Source of the DNA: Branchiostoma lanceolatum
Lineage: Eukaryota > Chordata > Leptocardii > Amphioxiformes > Branchiostomatidae
Length of the DNA stretch: 64,000 bases
Assembly (NCBI RefSeq): GCF_035083965.1
Contig: NC_089724.1
Location: 21,418,474 to 21,482,473 of the forward strand
Direction of reading: 5' to 3'
Shown piece after piece: positions 45,601 to 58,387 of the stretch (positions are counted from its first letter, which is position 1; every line of letters begins with the position of its first letter). The notes under the pieces are model-generated. The model made no database searches, was not told the DNA's origin, and saw nothing but the letters and a program-made list of their open reading frames with translations. The position numbers and the translations under genes were made by a program.

Positions 45601-48600
45601 CAGCTGTTTCATATTTCATATTTCAGTGGCAAATAAGTAAGTAGTGACAGGTGTTGAATTGAAAAATTTTGAAATAGAAAACACAGAAGTTGAGCAAAAG
45701 GAGAAAATAAGATTGAAAGGAATATAGACACACAATATTTCCAAGCACTATATTGCGTCAGCGCAAACATACATCTGAAGGAAAAGATCGCATGGATTTG
45801 AAAAGAAGCTGTCATAGACAACACACAATAGTATGAGAAACGGAAGAAATAAAGGAATGGAGTAAAGAAAGAAAGAAGACAGCGCAGACTCACCGAGCCT
45901 CTCAAACACCACGACAAGGTCACTCTTTTCCAGGAAGCCATTGTGGTCGACGTCACAGAGCATAAAACACTGGGAACGGCAGGGGGACATAACAAACAGT
46001 CAACAGCAGACAACAGGTAAACAACGACACAGGTGACATATTGGGCGGTGTATCAAAAGCTCCTCTAGCGATCATCTGATGAAGTGCTCCACATGAAAGC
46101 TGCAATGGACAGATAGGTTGTACAAACAATGTGAAAGCCAGAAGAGGTGTGAGCATGTTGTTGTCATATTCTTATTCCCTGACTAGCATGTTGATTCAAA
46201 ATCCATCACTCTGCTTTCTTCCTGTGCTTTCTCTACTGTTGACGCTTTATTGTAAACGTTATTTATCTATATTTGACTCCACATTGTATTGATCCAAGAT
46301 AATGTCCTTATTCTATTTTCAGTCATTTTATGCTTGAACAAATAGCTTTTGAAGAGGAAGCTATTCCACTTTGAAAGAGAACGACAGAGTGCTGAGGTAG
46401 CGAGTAAAGGAAGGAAGGGAGGGCATTGCGTGAGGGTTTGCGTTGGACAGTGTAAGAGTCACACGACACGACGACAGTTTGGACGTGACGTCATCCCCCA
46501 CATACTCACCCAGCGTTGTCCAAGTCGACTTCAGGTCGCTCTTCTCCACAACACCATTTTTGTTCGCGTCAATCAAAATAAAGGCCTGGGTTGGAGAGAC
46601 ATCTAGATATGAGCCGGAGAGATTTATATTCGAAGAGCGCTTCCATCCCTGCCGCCAGTGCCATGTGCTACATTTCTCGTCACGTCAGTTACAAGCAAAC
46701 TGCTACTTTCAATGTAGACTCACATTTTTGTGCCAAGGGCGCATGATCGAGTCTTGCATTCCTTCCTTTTTGTATCATGGCCAAGTCACTATCAATAGAA
46801 ACGCATTGACTGTGTGGTGTATCTCTGTCACTTTTGAGAAGTTACACTGTAACTAAATCACTTTCTCCCAACTACAACGTTAACAGTTGGGGTCAAACTG
46901 CCACAAATATTGAAATTTATAGTGAAAACAGGGAGATAGCGTTGTGTTGGATACATTCTCCAGGCTACAAAGGGTACTAGCTCAAGTTCACGCATGATCT
47001 GCGGAATGAATCATCCGACATGCTGTTGTACACAGTTCGTTTTAGAAGCAACATGTTAGTCGGGGTTCCCTGTCATGGCCTTTATATATTTCAGCTGCCG
47101 TATCTGCTCAACTGTCCACGGCCGTCAACAGACGCGTTGGAGTGCCTTCCTCTCAACGCATGTTATTCTTCACAAGGACCCGTGAAACGGTGACATCATC
47201 TTGTATGCACCCACCAACTGTATAAATTAAAGATATACATCAGCTATTTGACATTACGTTATAAAATATGACGACAGTTTTGAATTTTATCGCCAAGATC
47301 AAAATTGTTCAAAGAATGTAATGTGGTGAGCATATATGGCACATACAAGCACTGCGAACCAGAATTCTTTTGCGCAGGCTCTTTTATTTTCGAACAACTC
47401 GTTTTAAAACTTCTAGACAGAAGTACCAGTGTAAAGCTCAGGTCAAGAGCGCAGCAGTTAGACGGTGCTTCTGCCAGAGGAATTGTAGCAATGTACACAT
47501 TGAGATAACATGAATAGTTACTTACGAATGTAATTTACTTGGTCGTACTTATGTCGTCTAAACACGATTGTCTGCACATCAAAATAACAGTTACTAGTAC
47601 TCGTGATAGCTTTTGGCAACTGCTCTGTGAAGAAAGAGGCTGATAGACTTGTCGTCGAAGGAATTTTGTACATTTCTCACCCAAGGGTGAATTCTTCGCT
47701 TTGGATTCAAACAAATAAGGATGCGATTAACAGGTTCTTGATCTTGATTAAGTTCCTTTCCCAACATTTTTTTACTGTTACAGACTGAAATACCCTCCGT
47801 GGTTCAATTTTCCCATGCATACTGCTTGTATAACTGTAAGGCTGTGCACGGAGCTTATACCGTGGGAGATGAGCGGTATGGCTGCTCCACTGACTCTGTA
47901 GAAGGTCACTTATGAATAGACTGAAAGGGGCCAGTTAATACGCTAGAATTCAACTTAACCAGTAACTGCGCGCGCGCCCTTACTCCGGTCGTAAGCACGT
48001 AGAGGCGTAGCGCGAGTTCCACGGATGGTGTCCGCTGGAATGTGCGGTCGTGCGCTTTGTTTTGCAAACTTGTCAAACTTGCACCGTCGTCTGAAAAGTT
48101 CCACGTTTCTCTTACTCCGTTTGCTCTATTGATGGGCTAGCATTAGTCATCACATTAGTTTAATCCCAGCAGTACCGTTTGATAACTGGCGTATCTTATT
48201 ACATGCACGAGAAGCGGCTCTTCGGATTCTTGTGACGCAAACTCTCACGTAGCCTTTACAGTATGATGCTTCAAAAATCAAATGTCCGGATACATACAAT
48301 GTAGTGGACTAAATGTTTGTCTGATCATTTTGCGTGAAACCCCTGTGTCTGATGATTTTACAATTTTTGTTGGTGACATACAGCAGATTTTGGTTGGTAA
48401 ATAAGTTGGTAAATAAGTACGCGTGCCCCAGTACACATATCATTAACAATCCATAACCCCTCCGGAATCTCCACTTTTTTGACAACATGTATTGATCGTT
48501 TATTCTAACTAGCTCCTCAGCTTACTGACGTGTTTTTTTAAGGACCAAAATCGATGCTTACAATCTACATGTACGTCCTACGCACTGCCCCCCCCCCCTC

Positions 48601-49150
48601 CCATCCCGAAGGATTTCGAAGTGCGCCGATGAACCTACCTCCTTGAATTCCTGGATCTGGCTTTGGTCGAAGTGAGCGAAGACGTTTGAGGTGGCACGAG
48701 CAGCGCGCTGCTTCGGTCCTGCCTTCTTCTTTGCCTTTCTGCTTGCCTGTTGAACACATTAGTATTATCTTTTAATTGTGATGGCTATGTATTCTACGTG
48801 GTTTAAAAGACATTCCGACAAGAGTGCCAATTGACAGGCGACACTAACATATCAAGAAATGCGGCGGCACTGCAGAAAGGTAGACTATATAGAGATGAAC
48901 GGTAGCCTTTTCTTGTGAAGTTGATGTTGTTGAAATCTATCGATCTAATCGTTTGTGAAAGCCTTTCCACAGCACTGCCCCGTGAACATATGTTGTGTTT
49001 CATTATGTTTAACTGTGCGCTTTCTGAGCCAAAAAGTACGAAGCAGGCTTTAGGGCGGAGTTTAGAACAGGTCGACTTCGAAGCTAAAGGCGATGTTGTT
49101 TTCCCCTTTAGTTCCAATAACTTTGATCAGAAAGACTAAAAGCTTACCAT
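42605..49150 (-). CDS. Myosin regulatory light chain, gene 1 (alternative EF-hand exons)
   Basis: Minus-strand coding exons: 49150-49148 (ATG alone), 48746-48639, then either 46585-46510 or 45969-45894, 45091-44990, 44817-44742, 42746-42605; 168 residues with either alternative. The N-terminus [14 protein letters not shown] runs into [19 protein letters not shown], close to the smooth/non-muscle RLC with the Thr18/Ser19 kinase site. EF-hand I is supplied by the alternative exon. Then follow [27 protein letters not shown] and the degenerate C-terminal hands, ending [11 protein letters not shown] binds the heavy-chain neck and controls myosin by phosphorylation. The final exon fuses what are two exons in gene 2, so one intron was lost or gained. 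Plus-strand TTTATT at 42123 gives AATAAA. Confidence 0.92.
43045..44715. mobile_element. Intronic element with ACGTAGAGCGT arrays and an internal inverted repeat
   Basis: Left array (43090-43280): seven units of about 28-30 bp built on ACGTAGAGCGT, then AATTT-type spacers. Right array (44600-44685): three units on AGCGTAGAGCGT in the same orientation. A perfect 20-base inverted repeat (TCCTTAAGAGCAAGGGATTT at 43475; its complement at 44402) and GGCCTGG flanks lie inside. G-runs of 14-16 at 43063 and 43456. No coding capacity. Confidence 0.6.
44024..44098. mobile_element. Truncated relative of the 63.4-kb MITE
   Basis: TACTGCAAAATATAGAAATG, TTCACGGTGGTTTTATGTTC and GCGGTTTTCGCGGTGA match the left end of the element at 63428; no right end is present. 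Confidence 0.75.
45205..45395. repeat. Hairpin MITE in an RLC gene 1 intron
   Basis: CTAGGAGCGTTGGCGTTCAT faces the inverted AAATGCCGACGCTCCTAG; inner stem GCGATTTTCAACATGGGC faces GCCCATGTTGCAAATCGC. Non-coding. Confidence 0.8.
45894..45969 (-). other. Alternative exon 3-proximal of RLC gene 1 (EF-hand I, version A)
   Basis: 76 bases, phase 0 in and phase 1 out, flanked by TTCCCAG and CTCG|GTGAGT. Encodes [20 protein letters not shown] and ends FERLG. The Ca loop [12 protein letters not shown] keeps positions 1, 3, 5, 6 and 12. Using both this and the distal exon would add 76 bases and shift the frame. Confidence 0.85.
46332..46435. repeat. Dispersed duplicate, copy 1
   Basis: AATAGCTTTTGAAGAGGAAGC, GTGCTGAGGTAGCGAGTAAA and GGGCATTGCGTGAG recur in the same order at 49924-50010 in the upstream flank of the same gene. 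Confidence 0.75.
46510..46585 (-). other. Alternative exon 3-distal of RLC gene 1 (EF-hand I, version B)
   Basis: 76 bases, same phases, flanked by CAACCCAG and CTGG|GTGAGT. Encodes [20 protein letters not shown] and ends WTTLG. Its first residue Ala gives the canonical KEAF junction found in gene 2 and in vertebrate RLCs, so this is probably the ancestral exon. Confidence 0.85.
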
Positions 49151-49270
49151 TTTGCAGCGTCTCTCTCGTGCACAGCCTCACCGGTCCTCTTCAGCGGCAG
49201 GAAAACGCCAAGAATTTTCTGCTCCTAATCAAGCGGGGATGTTTGAGGAGAAATATCGAGCCCCCGCGCG

Positions 49271-49280
49271 ATATAAATAG
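49271..49280 (-). promoter_or_regulatory. TATA/MEF2-like box of RLC gene 1
   Basis: CTATTTATAT on the minus strand, 121 bases before the ATG. It fits either a TATA variant or a near-match to the MEF2 site (CTAWWWWTAR), which is common in muscle genes. RLC gene 2 has a similar A/T box at a comparable distance. Confidence 0.4.
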
Positions 49281-51425
49281 CCGCGGACGTCTTGGCAGGC
49301 GCGCCCGTATATGGAGAGGTGTGTCTGCCAACTTCGTGTTTCTGTTTTCCCCTGACACATAGCAAACTTTCCTGCCCCCAGAGATGGCCTTAATGTACAG
49401 ATATGATTAATGCTGCGTTTGTGATGGCATGGCGAGGAACGAACCATCTCAGAATAGGGGGTCACTAGTGTCTGTCTGAATTTACATGATGTAGGGGCAT
49501 TTCGCTGGCGTAGTGCTCTGGATATAGGCAGACATTTAGGCAGACCTGTATGTGTGCCTAGGATTTCCTTTCTCACATCTCCTCCCGGATCCCATTGGTA
49601 TGATATTAAGAAGAAGGAGGTCAAACCTCTTGTCCCGTGGTTTGAGGATACTCGCTCACTAAGAAACTAGGAGCTCGTCTATTTCCACCACAAGTCATGT
49701 CCAAAATTACGCTACAATCAGGGATTTTAAAAGAGACAAAAACAATACGTCAGAATCTTCATTGTCGATTGCGGGCTTTTTGTTGGTGTAGTTCGAGACG
49801 ACTGTAAAAGTTTCCAAACCCGACTGGCCACACATTTCCAGAGTTCATTAAGGATAAGTACACATCACACACAGCCAGTCCATCCGGCCATATCGATATC
49901 CATATAAGTTATCTTATACGTGTTTGAACACATAGCTTTGAAGAGTAAGCTATTCCTCTTCTGAAGACAAAGTGCTGAGGTAGCGACTAAAGGAAGGGGC
50001 ATTGCGTGAGACATTCTGTCTTTGCATAAACTGTTCCCTAACTAAGCCTTGAAGAATGTCAAACTTTCCTTGACTATGTGACGTCAAAGATGCTGCTCTC
50101 CTTGAATGACCCATGTGGTCGTCAATCTTGCTTCAAACCCAAACCAATCCCTTCACTCCCAACATCGCAAAAATCGTAACTGCGGGTACTTTTTTTCACT
50201 GAAAATGCATATGCCATCACGGTGTCTTAAACTTGATTCCCATCAACTAGACTTATGTAAAATGGAACGAAAAATCTTATTAGTCATATGACATTTCATG
50301 TTTTAGGACTGTAGTATAAGTATTCTATTCACGAAAAATAGTCAGGTTTTAAGAAAATTGCAGATACGTCGACGTCGATTGGTAAGCAAGATTGTCTTTT
50401 TTTATTACTTAAAGGTTTGACGATAAAAGTCACGCCTTCTTAAGGCGAAATCCGAACAAAACTTCATGTGATCATGATTACTGTCAGTTGTGTTCAATGT
50501 CATCTTACTTTCAGTTCACTCCATTGGCCGACAATTTGTCTACAGGTCACAGTTTGGTTTCAAACTCAATAAGTGATAATGGTGCCTTTCCCGACCTATG
50601 GCTGTTCAGTTACATCCGTTGAGACCCGGTGGCCATTTAGCATAAACATTCTTGTTAAACAGGAGGAAGGGGAGGGGGGCATTGATGGCTAATCAATAAC
50701 CTAAACAAGTAAGAGAAAACGCCCACGTATTTGTGTCCACCCTCTAGAACTGAGCTTAAGAACATTGACAAAGGGCATCAGTGTTCTGGTGGAATGGAGA
50801 CCATCTCGCGAACATTCCATCAGGGATTGCGGGAGGTAACCTTACCCCTTAACCTTGTCAGACACATTCCGTATAGCCAAATGTCCTTTCCTTATATCTG
50901 AGCGACCTTCAGTGTCCTCAGTGAGAAGGTCTTAGTCAGCGAAATCCGTGTTTCTTATGCCCCCTGCTATTCAAGACGGAGGCCAACTTGCATGCCTGTA
51001 AGTGCAGCTGTCGGTTTTACTTACTTTTTCTTCTGTCTTGCGTTGATCATCTCTGAGAAAGGCCGTTTGGTGGTACTATGTACACGTTCCCCTCCGGAGC
51101 TCCACTGACATCGATGTCCAAGTGACCTCTGTTCAATTTTGCTTGTTTCGTAGGCTTCATGTGTTTTCCTAGCCACTCCATTAACTATGAATAAGCGAGC
51201 CTGGTTTATCACTACTGCTGGCTAAAAGTGATAATGGAATGATGCTCAGAATGGATACCTTCAAACTTGATTATTTGATAAATGAGTTGAATGTTTTCGT
51301 AACGAGAGCTGTGGTGAATGATGGTAGGGGGGTCGACTTGGCCTTATGTCTCCCTGACCACGCTATCATATCACTGTCATGCCAAACCTACTGAAGTGAA
51401 GTAAAGAGGCATTGTGAGTCCCTTA
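49281..51425. other. Spacer between the two RLC genes
   Basis: No coding exon found. It contains the dispersed duplicate at 49924-50010; otherwise unique sequence. Confidence 0.4.
49924..50010. repeat. Dispersed duplicate, copy 2
   Basis: Second copy of the segment at 46332, shorter by about 15 bases, lying upstream of RLC gene 1 and downstream of RLC gene 2. Confidence 0.75.
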
Positions 51426-51430
51426 GTATC

Positions 51431-51436
51431 TTTATT
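51431..51436 (-). terminator. Poly(A) signal of RLC gene 2
   Basis: Plus-strand TTTATT reads AATAAA on the minus strand, about 570 bases past the stop codon at 52003. Confidence 0.5.
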
Positions 51437-52002
51437 CAAATAAACAGGACGGTCGTCTGTCCAAGGTCACTCACACGCCAAGGTCACACAGATATTCCAC
51501 ATGTAGTACAGGAAAACAGCTTCTACACTCGGCTTTTTCACTTAAAGAAAGAAATTAAATAAATGCCAAAGCTATTTCATTATAACTCTACAGTAAGGAT
51601 AACGTTGTCTTGATATTCTTCATTTACATGATTGGGACACTGTGCACTTGAGAATCCGTCTATAAGACGCCTTCGCTAACGTTACATGTATTTCTAAACT
51701 CTTTGCTTTGTTGTCACAGAGTTGAATCATAAGAGAGCGGGGGACAAACAGTAACATGGGGACCATTCTTTACTTCATTTTTACAGTTTCGTGTAGAACT
51801 ACGACAAAGCTTCTTATTACACATGAGGCTGCAGAAAGAGGTTTTAGGAATACTCGATGCCTGCCGTTGTTTGGTCTTCGTCGTGCTTCCTATCCTAGAC
51901 GTCGGTGTTACACTTGGCACTTCAACGTGCTTTGGTTGTCGATCTAAGCAGTATCCACGAAACCCCTAGATGTAGCCTCGCCTCTCCAGATTCTCCCTTT
52001 CT

Positions 52003-54895
52003 TTAGTCTTCTACCTCCTTACCCTTGAGGACTGCAGTGAAGTCGCGGTAGTGGAACATCCCCTTGTGATCGACGTTCGCTATCTCCATCATGGCACTCA
52101 ACTGGAAACCGGGGACAGAAAAAAAAAAACCTGATGTTCAACATGTGCATCTTACAGACACGGACCGCTTACATGATCGAGGAATGGGGTTTGGATAATA
52201 GGAAATGAAGAGTATAGCATGAACATGAACCTGTCAAAATAAAACAAAAGTGACTAAAGGTTCCACCAAGGGTATCTCTGTGATCCATACATTCCATTAA
52301 CGACGTGTATACAGGCACAGATGAAATCAATATGTAGCTGGGCAGTTGGTGACAGTACAAACTGTTGTGACGTTCATCCTCTCCATTTCCGAGTTTGGAA
52401 AGACAAAATGGCGGCTTACCTCTTCAGCGTTCAGCTTGTCGCCGTACGGCGCCTTTGTCAGCAATTCTACCAAACTGTAACAGTTCAACAGAATGATAAA
52501 TACACCTATTCAACTAGATAAAACGGACATACAGTCATCTTCAGTTCTAAGTCTTGTAATTTTTCTGGCATTGTATCAACTTCTTTACTGGTACCATACC
52601 TAACAGATGAATATGTAATATGATTTTGCGATACGAAGATATTTACACGACTTCAGTGCTGAATACTTACGCTGCCTTCTTGATCTTTCCCGTTTTGTTT
52701 GGGTCGAAGAACTCGAATGCTTTGTTGATGTCGTCTTCTGGATCCGTACCTGACGAAGACGATATGACAAGTCAAGTTGTTTCTTTTTTTAACAATATGT
52801 CTGCCAAGAACAGTTAGACGTCATTAATACGTTTAAGGGCATTTCAGGAGGGATTATAAGAGGATATAAACTTTGGATACTTTCAAAGCATTCACTCGCC
52901 ATCTTTAGACATTCATGTATCTAAGTCACTTCGCGAGTCCATTTCTCTAGAAACAATTCTGGACCGGCCCTTACCTCCCAGTTTGTTGGCGAAAAGAGAC
53001 AGAAAGGCGGTGAAGTTCATCTGTGCGGGGGACTCCTTGATCATACTTTCCACCAACTTGTCGTTGGGCTGCTTGCCTGTGACAACAGCAACATCAAAAT
53101 CAGTAAAGTTCAGGTAGAAATGCTGCTGATTTCTCATGTAATGTACCATTTACTTTCAGTGTCACACTGCACACTGTAGACATTGCCAACATCAACTTCA
53201 AATATACTCATAAGAACAGTACAAACTTTTGGGAAAAAAAACAGTGCTCCAGTAAGGATCAATATCTATCGTAGGCAAACTTGTGTTCTATGATTATTGA
53301 CTGAGGTCTACCTTTTAACTGTCTTTTCTTGAGATGACCACAGCAACCAAAAGAACCATGGTTGGTCAGATTGAGGAATTGGAACGAGTGTCGTGCTTAC
53401 CTAGTGACGCAAACATGTCCTTCAAGTCGTCGTTCCCGATGAATCCGTCCCTGTCTTGGTCTATTAGGAAGAAAGCCTGTCAATGAAAAAGAACATTTTT
53501 ATTATCAATGGCTTCGTATGTTGGTGCAGAAATTACATTTTTGACGCATTTCAATCATGTGTCTGCTACGCTATATGATGTTACAGACCATATTGTGCTT
53601 CACTGTTTACAACTGTGCTGATTTAAAAACATTAAAAACAATAACGTTACTGAGAATGGAGTTTCGTCTGACATCATGGGTGCTCTTATTTATTGGGTTA
53701 TAGAGTATATATGAAAAGATGGTTTGCTTTCAAGTATCCAAGTTGCGAACAATAACATTTCCATTATTTCAGCAGAGAGAACCCCCTAAAGACGAGGAAT
53801 GGAATCTTCCACTCCAATTCCTGACATACTTCAGATTGTGGCTTATGCCAACATTTACCTAAGCCCGTGGGATAAAATGTTCCAACTCAGCGGTTGCCAA
53901 ATAGGTAACTAGGATATCGATGTCGTGTGCCTCCAATTAGGATATTTGCATGGGAGATTACCAGTAAGCCTTCTCTCTTCTGGTATATCTACAACAAATA
54001 CAAGGAATGGAAAATAGTCTTATATGTTACTTTCCTTTTGGCCATTTTTGCCAGTTGAAATGAGTTTAAACAGTTTGAATCAATAACCATCATTATTATC
54101 ATCGCATTTTCAAGGCATCTGGCTTGCCCCTTCAACAGAATTGTTGATTTCCAAGGGGGTCCAGAGAACATAGGACAATTGGCGATCTATGCAAAAGAAC
54201 AAGGCCGATATCGATATCGTCAGTCCTCAATCTAAAACGGCCCAATCCTGCCCCTCCCCCTTCCACAAACCACTCCATCATTTATTAAAGTAACGTTGAC
54301 TAAAAACTCTACATGTAAGTTTCATCTCCAGACATCGACTATCACGCCTTGAGGTAGAATTATGGCCCCTCTCTAGCTTTGTAATTAGAGTGGAGTGCAT
54401 GGCAAGAAGTCACCCCGATGCTGGAAAAGCTAGACTCCCCGGGTGCAAACCCCTCCCAATCTATTCCCGTATTGTACAGCATCATGGTAGCGTTACACTT
54501 GGGCGGTTTCTTACCTCTTTCATCTCCTGAATCGCCCCTTTGTCGAACATGGCGAAGATGTTGGTACTCTTCCTGCCATACTTTCTCTTTCCTGCTGTCT
54601 TCTTACGCGGCTTTCATAAGGGAAGACAAGAAGAAAACGTTTTAGGCTTAGAAAAATATATTCAAAGAAGTGGCTCAGTGCATGGCAAGGTTCCATGAAA
54701 TGAAAAGCAATCAGCTTACAATATAAAATACATGTTGTATTTAAGACGCCGACTCTCAACCGCACGAGTCAAAATGTGCACAAACATCTAAACTCAATTT
54801 TCTTGTGCTAATGCTTTTAGGAAATTCGTAACTTACAGCCCCACAGAAAGACATAACATGTCTCGAAAATACGACGACAAACGTCGACTTACCAT
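52003..54895 (-). CDS. Myosin regulatory light chain, gene 2
   Basis: Seven minus-strand coding exons: 54895-54893 (ATG alone), 54610-54515, 53476-53401, 53076-52975, 52749-52671, 52474-52420, 52101-52003; 169 residues, all phases consistent. It starts [15 protein letters not shown] with a possible phospho-site in [21 protein letters not shown]-hand I ([20 protein letters not shown]) has a full Ca/Mg loop [12 protein letters not shown]. Then follow [39 protein letters not shown] (the GTDPE junction is typical of RLC), and the C-terminal hands ending LKGKEVED. The intron positions up to exon 5 are the same as in gene 1, proving a tandem duplication. Only one EF-hand I exon is present. Confidence 0.93.
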
Positions 54896-55042
54896 ATTGC
54901 TGTAATTTTCGGCGAGGTTCTACGACAAAAGACCCGGCAAGAAGAGACGCTCTCAACCAAGACGACAGATACTCGGGACGGGGTCCCCTTGCCAAGTAAT
55001 TAGTGTTAAATACTTGAGAAGAGTGAAATAATTTGCTTTCGT

Positions 55043-55052
55043 CTATTTATGG
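55043..55052 (-). promoter_or_regulatory. A/T-rich (TATA/MEF2-like) box of RLC gene 2
   Basis: CTATTTATGG on the plus strand (CCATAAATAG on the coding strand), about 150 bases before the ATG. A one-mismatch MEF2-like site or TATA variant. Confidence 0.35.
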
Positions 55053-55054
55053 TA

Positions 55055-58000
55055 TCCCGCGGGGCCCCGTGCCTCCTTCCCGCCTTTTTTGGTTGAGTGC
55101 GGTGAAGCCTTCACCAGGTCGAAGTCGGCCAAGAATTCTCCTGTCATTTGCTCGTAGTCACCGACATATAAGACTCGTGTCCGAATATTTCTCCCTACTG
55201 GTCGGTTGCGAGGTTACTGGAAGTATACCATGGATGCTGGAATTACTTCATTTCTGGAAACTGAGCGAAAGTAACAGACAAGACTAGTTTATTTGCTGGT
55301 TTGTGACTGAAGGCAAGACTTCTGTATTTGGTCACAAGTGTTTGAGTGTGTGCGTACGCAGGCGCTTGTCTGTGTGGAGATCTTGGATATTTATAGCGAT
55401 GGAAAGGAAAGCACTTTCGGTATTGTTAGAAACTGGCGATTTCGATCTGAAGCAGACTGATAATTTTTCAATTTAACGGAATGATCAGAAGATTCGAAAG
55501 ATATGGAATATTTGCAACGTCTTGATAATGAATCAAATGCAAATAGACATTCTAGCTAACGGGGCCGGGAGTGACGCTGTTGAGCCGACTCTCGCCTGAC
55601 CCTTGGACAGGGAACTAGGCCTAGGGGATGGTCCGTTTCAACATTAGAGGGTTATTGCTTTGGTTTAACTAATTTTGACCAGTGTTTTCAACTCCACGTG
55701 CAAAGGGAGGTTGGAACATAAAGGGGTGTAACTCAATAAATATCGTCTTTTAGAATTGAAGATGAAATATTTCTCAATCTAGTTCAGCTCAATGGACGTC
55801 CGTGAAGAGAGTTTTATGGTCTTATATATATATAACGATTTTCACCCCCCCCCCCCCCCCAATCTTATATGATAGATCGATGAAATTAGGATCCTTCTCT
55901 ACCCGCTGCCGTACATGCACGTCCAGGCTGGGTAGTACAAACGCCTCCTAGCGGCTGCGGCCGCAGCGCACACGGCATACAGGAACTTCTTATCATTGCA
56001 GAGCCATGGTTCCTGCCCCCACATGCAAAACACGGATGTGTAGTACCGGCTTTACAAGTTTATAGTTCACATGTTTATGTATCGGTTACATTAAACAAAT
56101 GTAGTGTGACCCACTAAACTTCATTGTCGCAAACTTAATGACCACGTCGTAACGAGCTAAAGACAGGCAGAACATCAATAAGGCTGTTCCTTTGCCTAAG
56201 TAACGTTACACGAGCTATAAATCCGGCAAAACATGCAATTACACACAAAAACTTCTGCGGTCTGTTGACTTGCCCTTTGAGTCAGGATGCATGATTCAGG
56301 GTCACATGTGCATACCTGCGGGTGCCAAAAGTTAGTCATTTCCTCCGGGAAGCCCGCAGTGAACTACAACTTGGGTAAGTCACCTGTCTGTCATGTGAAC
56401 AAAGGTTTGCCTTCCAATACTAGTACTGAACTCACACTGATTGTTTAGGCATCTCCATTCCTACAGACGACTCCTGTTTAGACGAACCGTTGACCTATAC
56501 AACTATACTCCTTTACCACAAGAACATACTTGTTTATCATAAAGCAAACTGAATTCAACCCATGCCGTGCTCATTTTGTTTCTGTATCTCATGATATAGC
56601 CGGTATATAGCGCTTTGTCGTAACACACAGCCAGCTCAGTTCTTTCTGACAAGGCACATGACCCAGCTGGGTCGATCGTCATTCCTCTCTAATATTTACA
56701 GTACGCACGTACTGTATGTACCTACGGTGTGTTAGCAGACTCTGCCATTCTGACAGGTGTACAGGGGGCGCTGAGAAGTAACACATTTATACTGTATAGT
56801 CCACACAGACGCCTGCAAAAAGCTGGAATAATGTAGCATGTCAACGAGCCAATAAAACTTAGGTAAACCGAATGATCAGACACATAAGCGAATTTAAGAG
56901 AACTTCCATCTCAGTAAATTTTTCGATCTACCCACCCCCGCACCCAAAAGGGGAAGGCTTCATGGGCTGCATGTGACATATGACAACACTACTATCACCA
57001 CACTTTGTACCCAGGTGCCGCCCTGTTAACAGCTGCCCTATCTTCGGAGGAAAAGGTACGTAGATAACTTGCGGTACGCAGCATAAGGTTGACTATGTAT
57101 CCTGAGTCCGCCTGAATTTAGTAAGCTATTCTTGTTTACATTCTAAACTTTACTACTTCAGCGACAACGGCCCTTGTGATCCCCATTTCCTTTCTTTCCT
57201 GGTCTTGGCAGTAAAGTGAATGGTAGCTGCAACTGTAAGCTCACAGGAAGGAAGATACATTGTACAGCACGTTGTGGCGTACGCTGTATAATGGCATAAA
57301 GGCTATGCTATGTTGAGTTTCTGTATTTACGCACGAAGCCAGGGCACATGTTACTGGCTTTCTGCCGAGGCGTTCGCAGCCTTGTTTATCAGAGATCCAT
57401 GTCGCTACATGTTTACAGATGGATTACTTATGAAATGCTCTCTACATATTCTCATTGAACCAGTTACCAAGTCATTTAACTTATTTCTTTTTCGGGTTAT
57501 TTATACTTTTTCGATATTGACCTTGAAAGTGATTTTATTGAGGTTTTCCTGACCAAACAAGTACATTTTGGCCTCCTGTGCTCCGGAAATACATCCAAAT
57601 GACCTGAAATTTGCTATGGGGTTTACATTGAACAAATATTCAAAGAATCCCATTCGCACTTTCAGCATACAACACGTCGAAATACGATTTTAGAGGGTAT
57701 TTTAGGGGAGGAGATCGGCTATTTTCCTCATATGGGGTCACTGACCTTTAGGTCACATCTTTATTCATCTGGCCAGGTGGACTATTTCGGTCAGCCAATG
57801 AGAGAGCGCGGATTTATCAAGCTAAACCTGATTGGTTGAAATAGTCAATTTAATTACGGGCACTTCTCTAACAGGTGCAGACACAACTTCACTACTCCCT
57901 GGCTCCCATCCTTGTGTTGTTATTGTTGTGTCCTACTGAAGTTAAGTGCAATTGAGAAGGTTCAAAACTTTTCTGGTGGTATTTTTCAACACACACGGTG

Positions 58001-58380
58001 TTTTTCTTATTTTAACACTGCATGGAAACAAAGATTTCCCCAAGTTTGCAAGCTTGGACACTATGGTGAAATCTGACATTTCCTCGCTATGTACACGAAT
58101 TTTCTACCCCTGTGTCACCAAGATTAGACACCAGTGCGCACAATAGTGCACACAAAGTGTCCAAAGTTTCCCACCTTAGGAAACATCCCGTATCGGCACG
58201 TTGACAATAACATTAACAATAACAATAGAGGGTTGTGAAGTGCGCGAAAATTTACCTTGAGCAAGGAGGCCCTTGCTTTGAGTAATTGTTTAAAGTTTTT
58301 GGCTAAAAATGACGTAAACCTAAGAATTTTCAACCTCCTTGTGTAAACCCCTGTTACATGTCTCCACTATCGGGCCGCGG
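55055..58380. other. Gene-poor stretch
   Basis: No coding exon recognised on either strand. A poly-C run of about 14 lies at 55847-55860. Near 57780-57845 a short inverted pair (GGACTATTTCGGTCAGCCAAT / ATTGGTTGAAATAGTC) could be a hairpin relic. Confidence 0.4.
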
Positions 58381-58387
58381 GGAAGTC

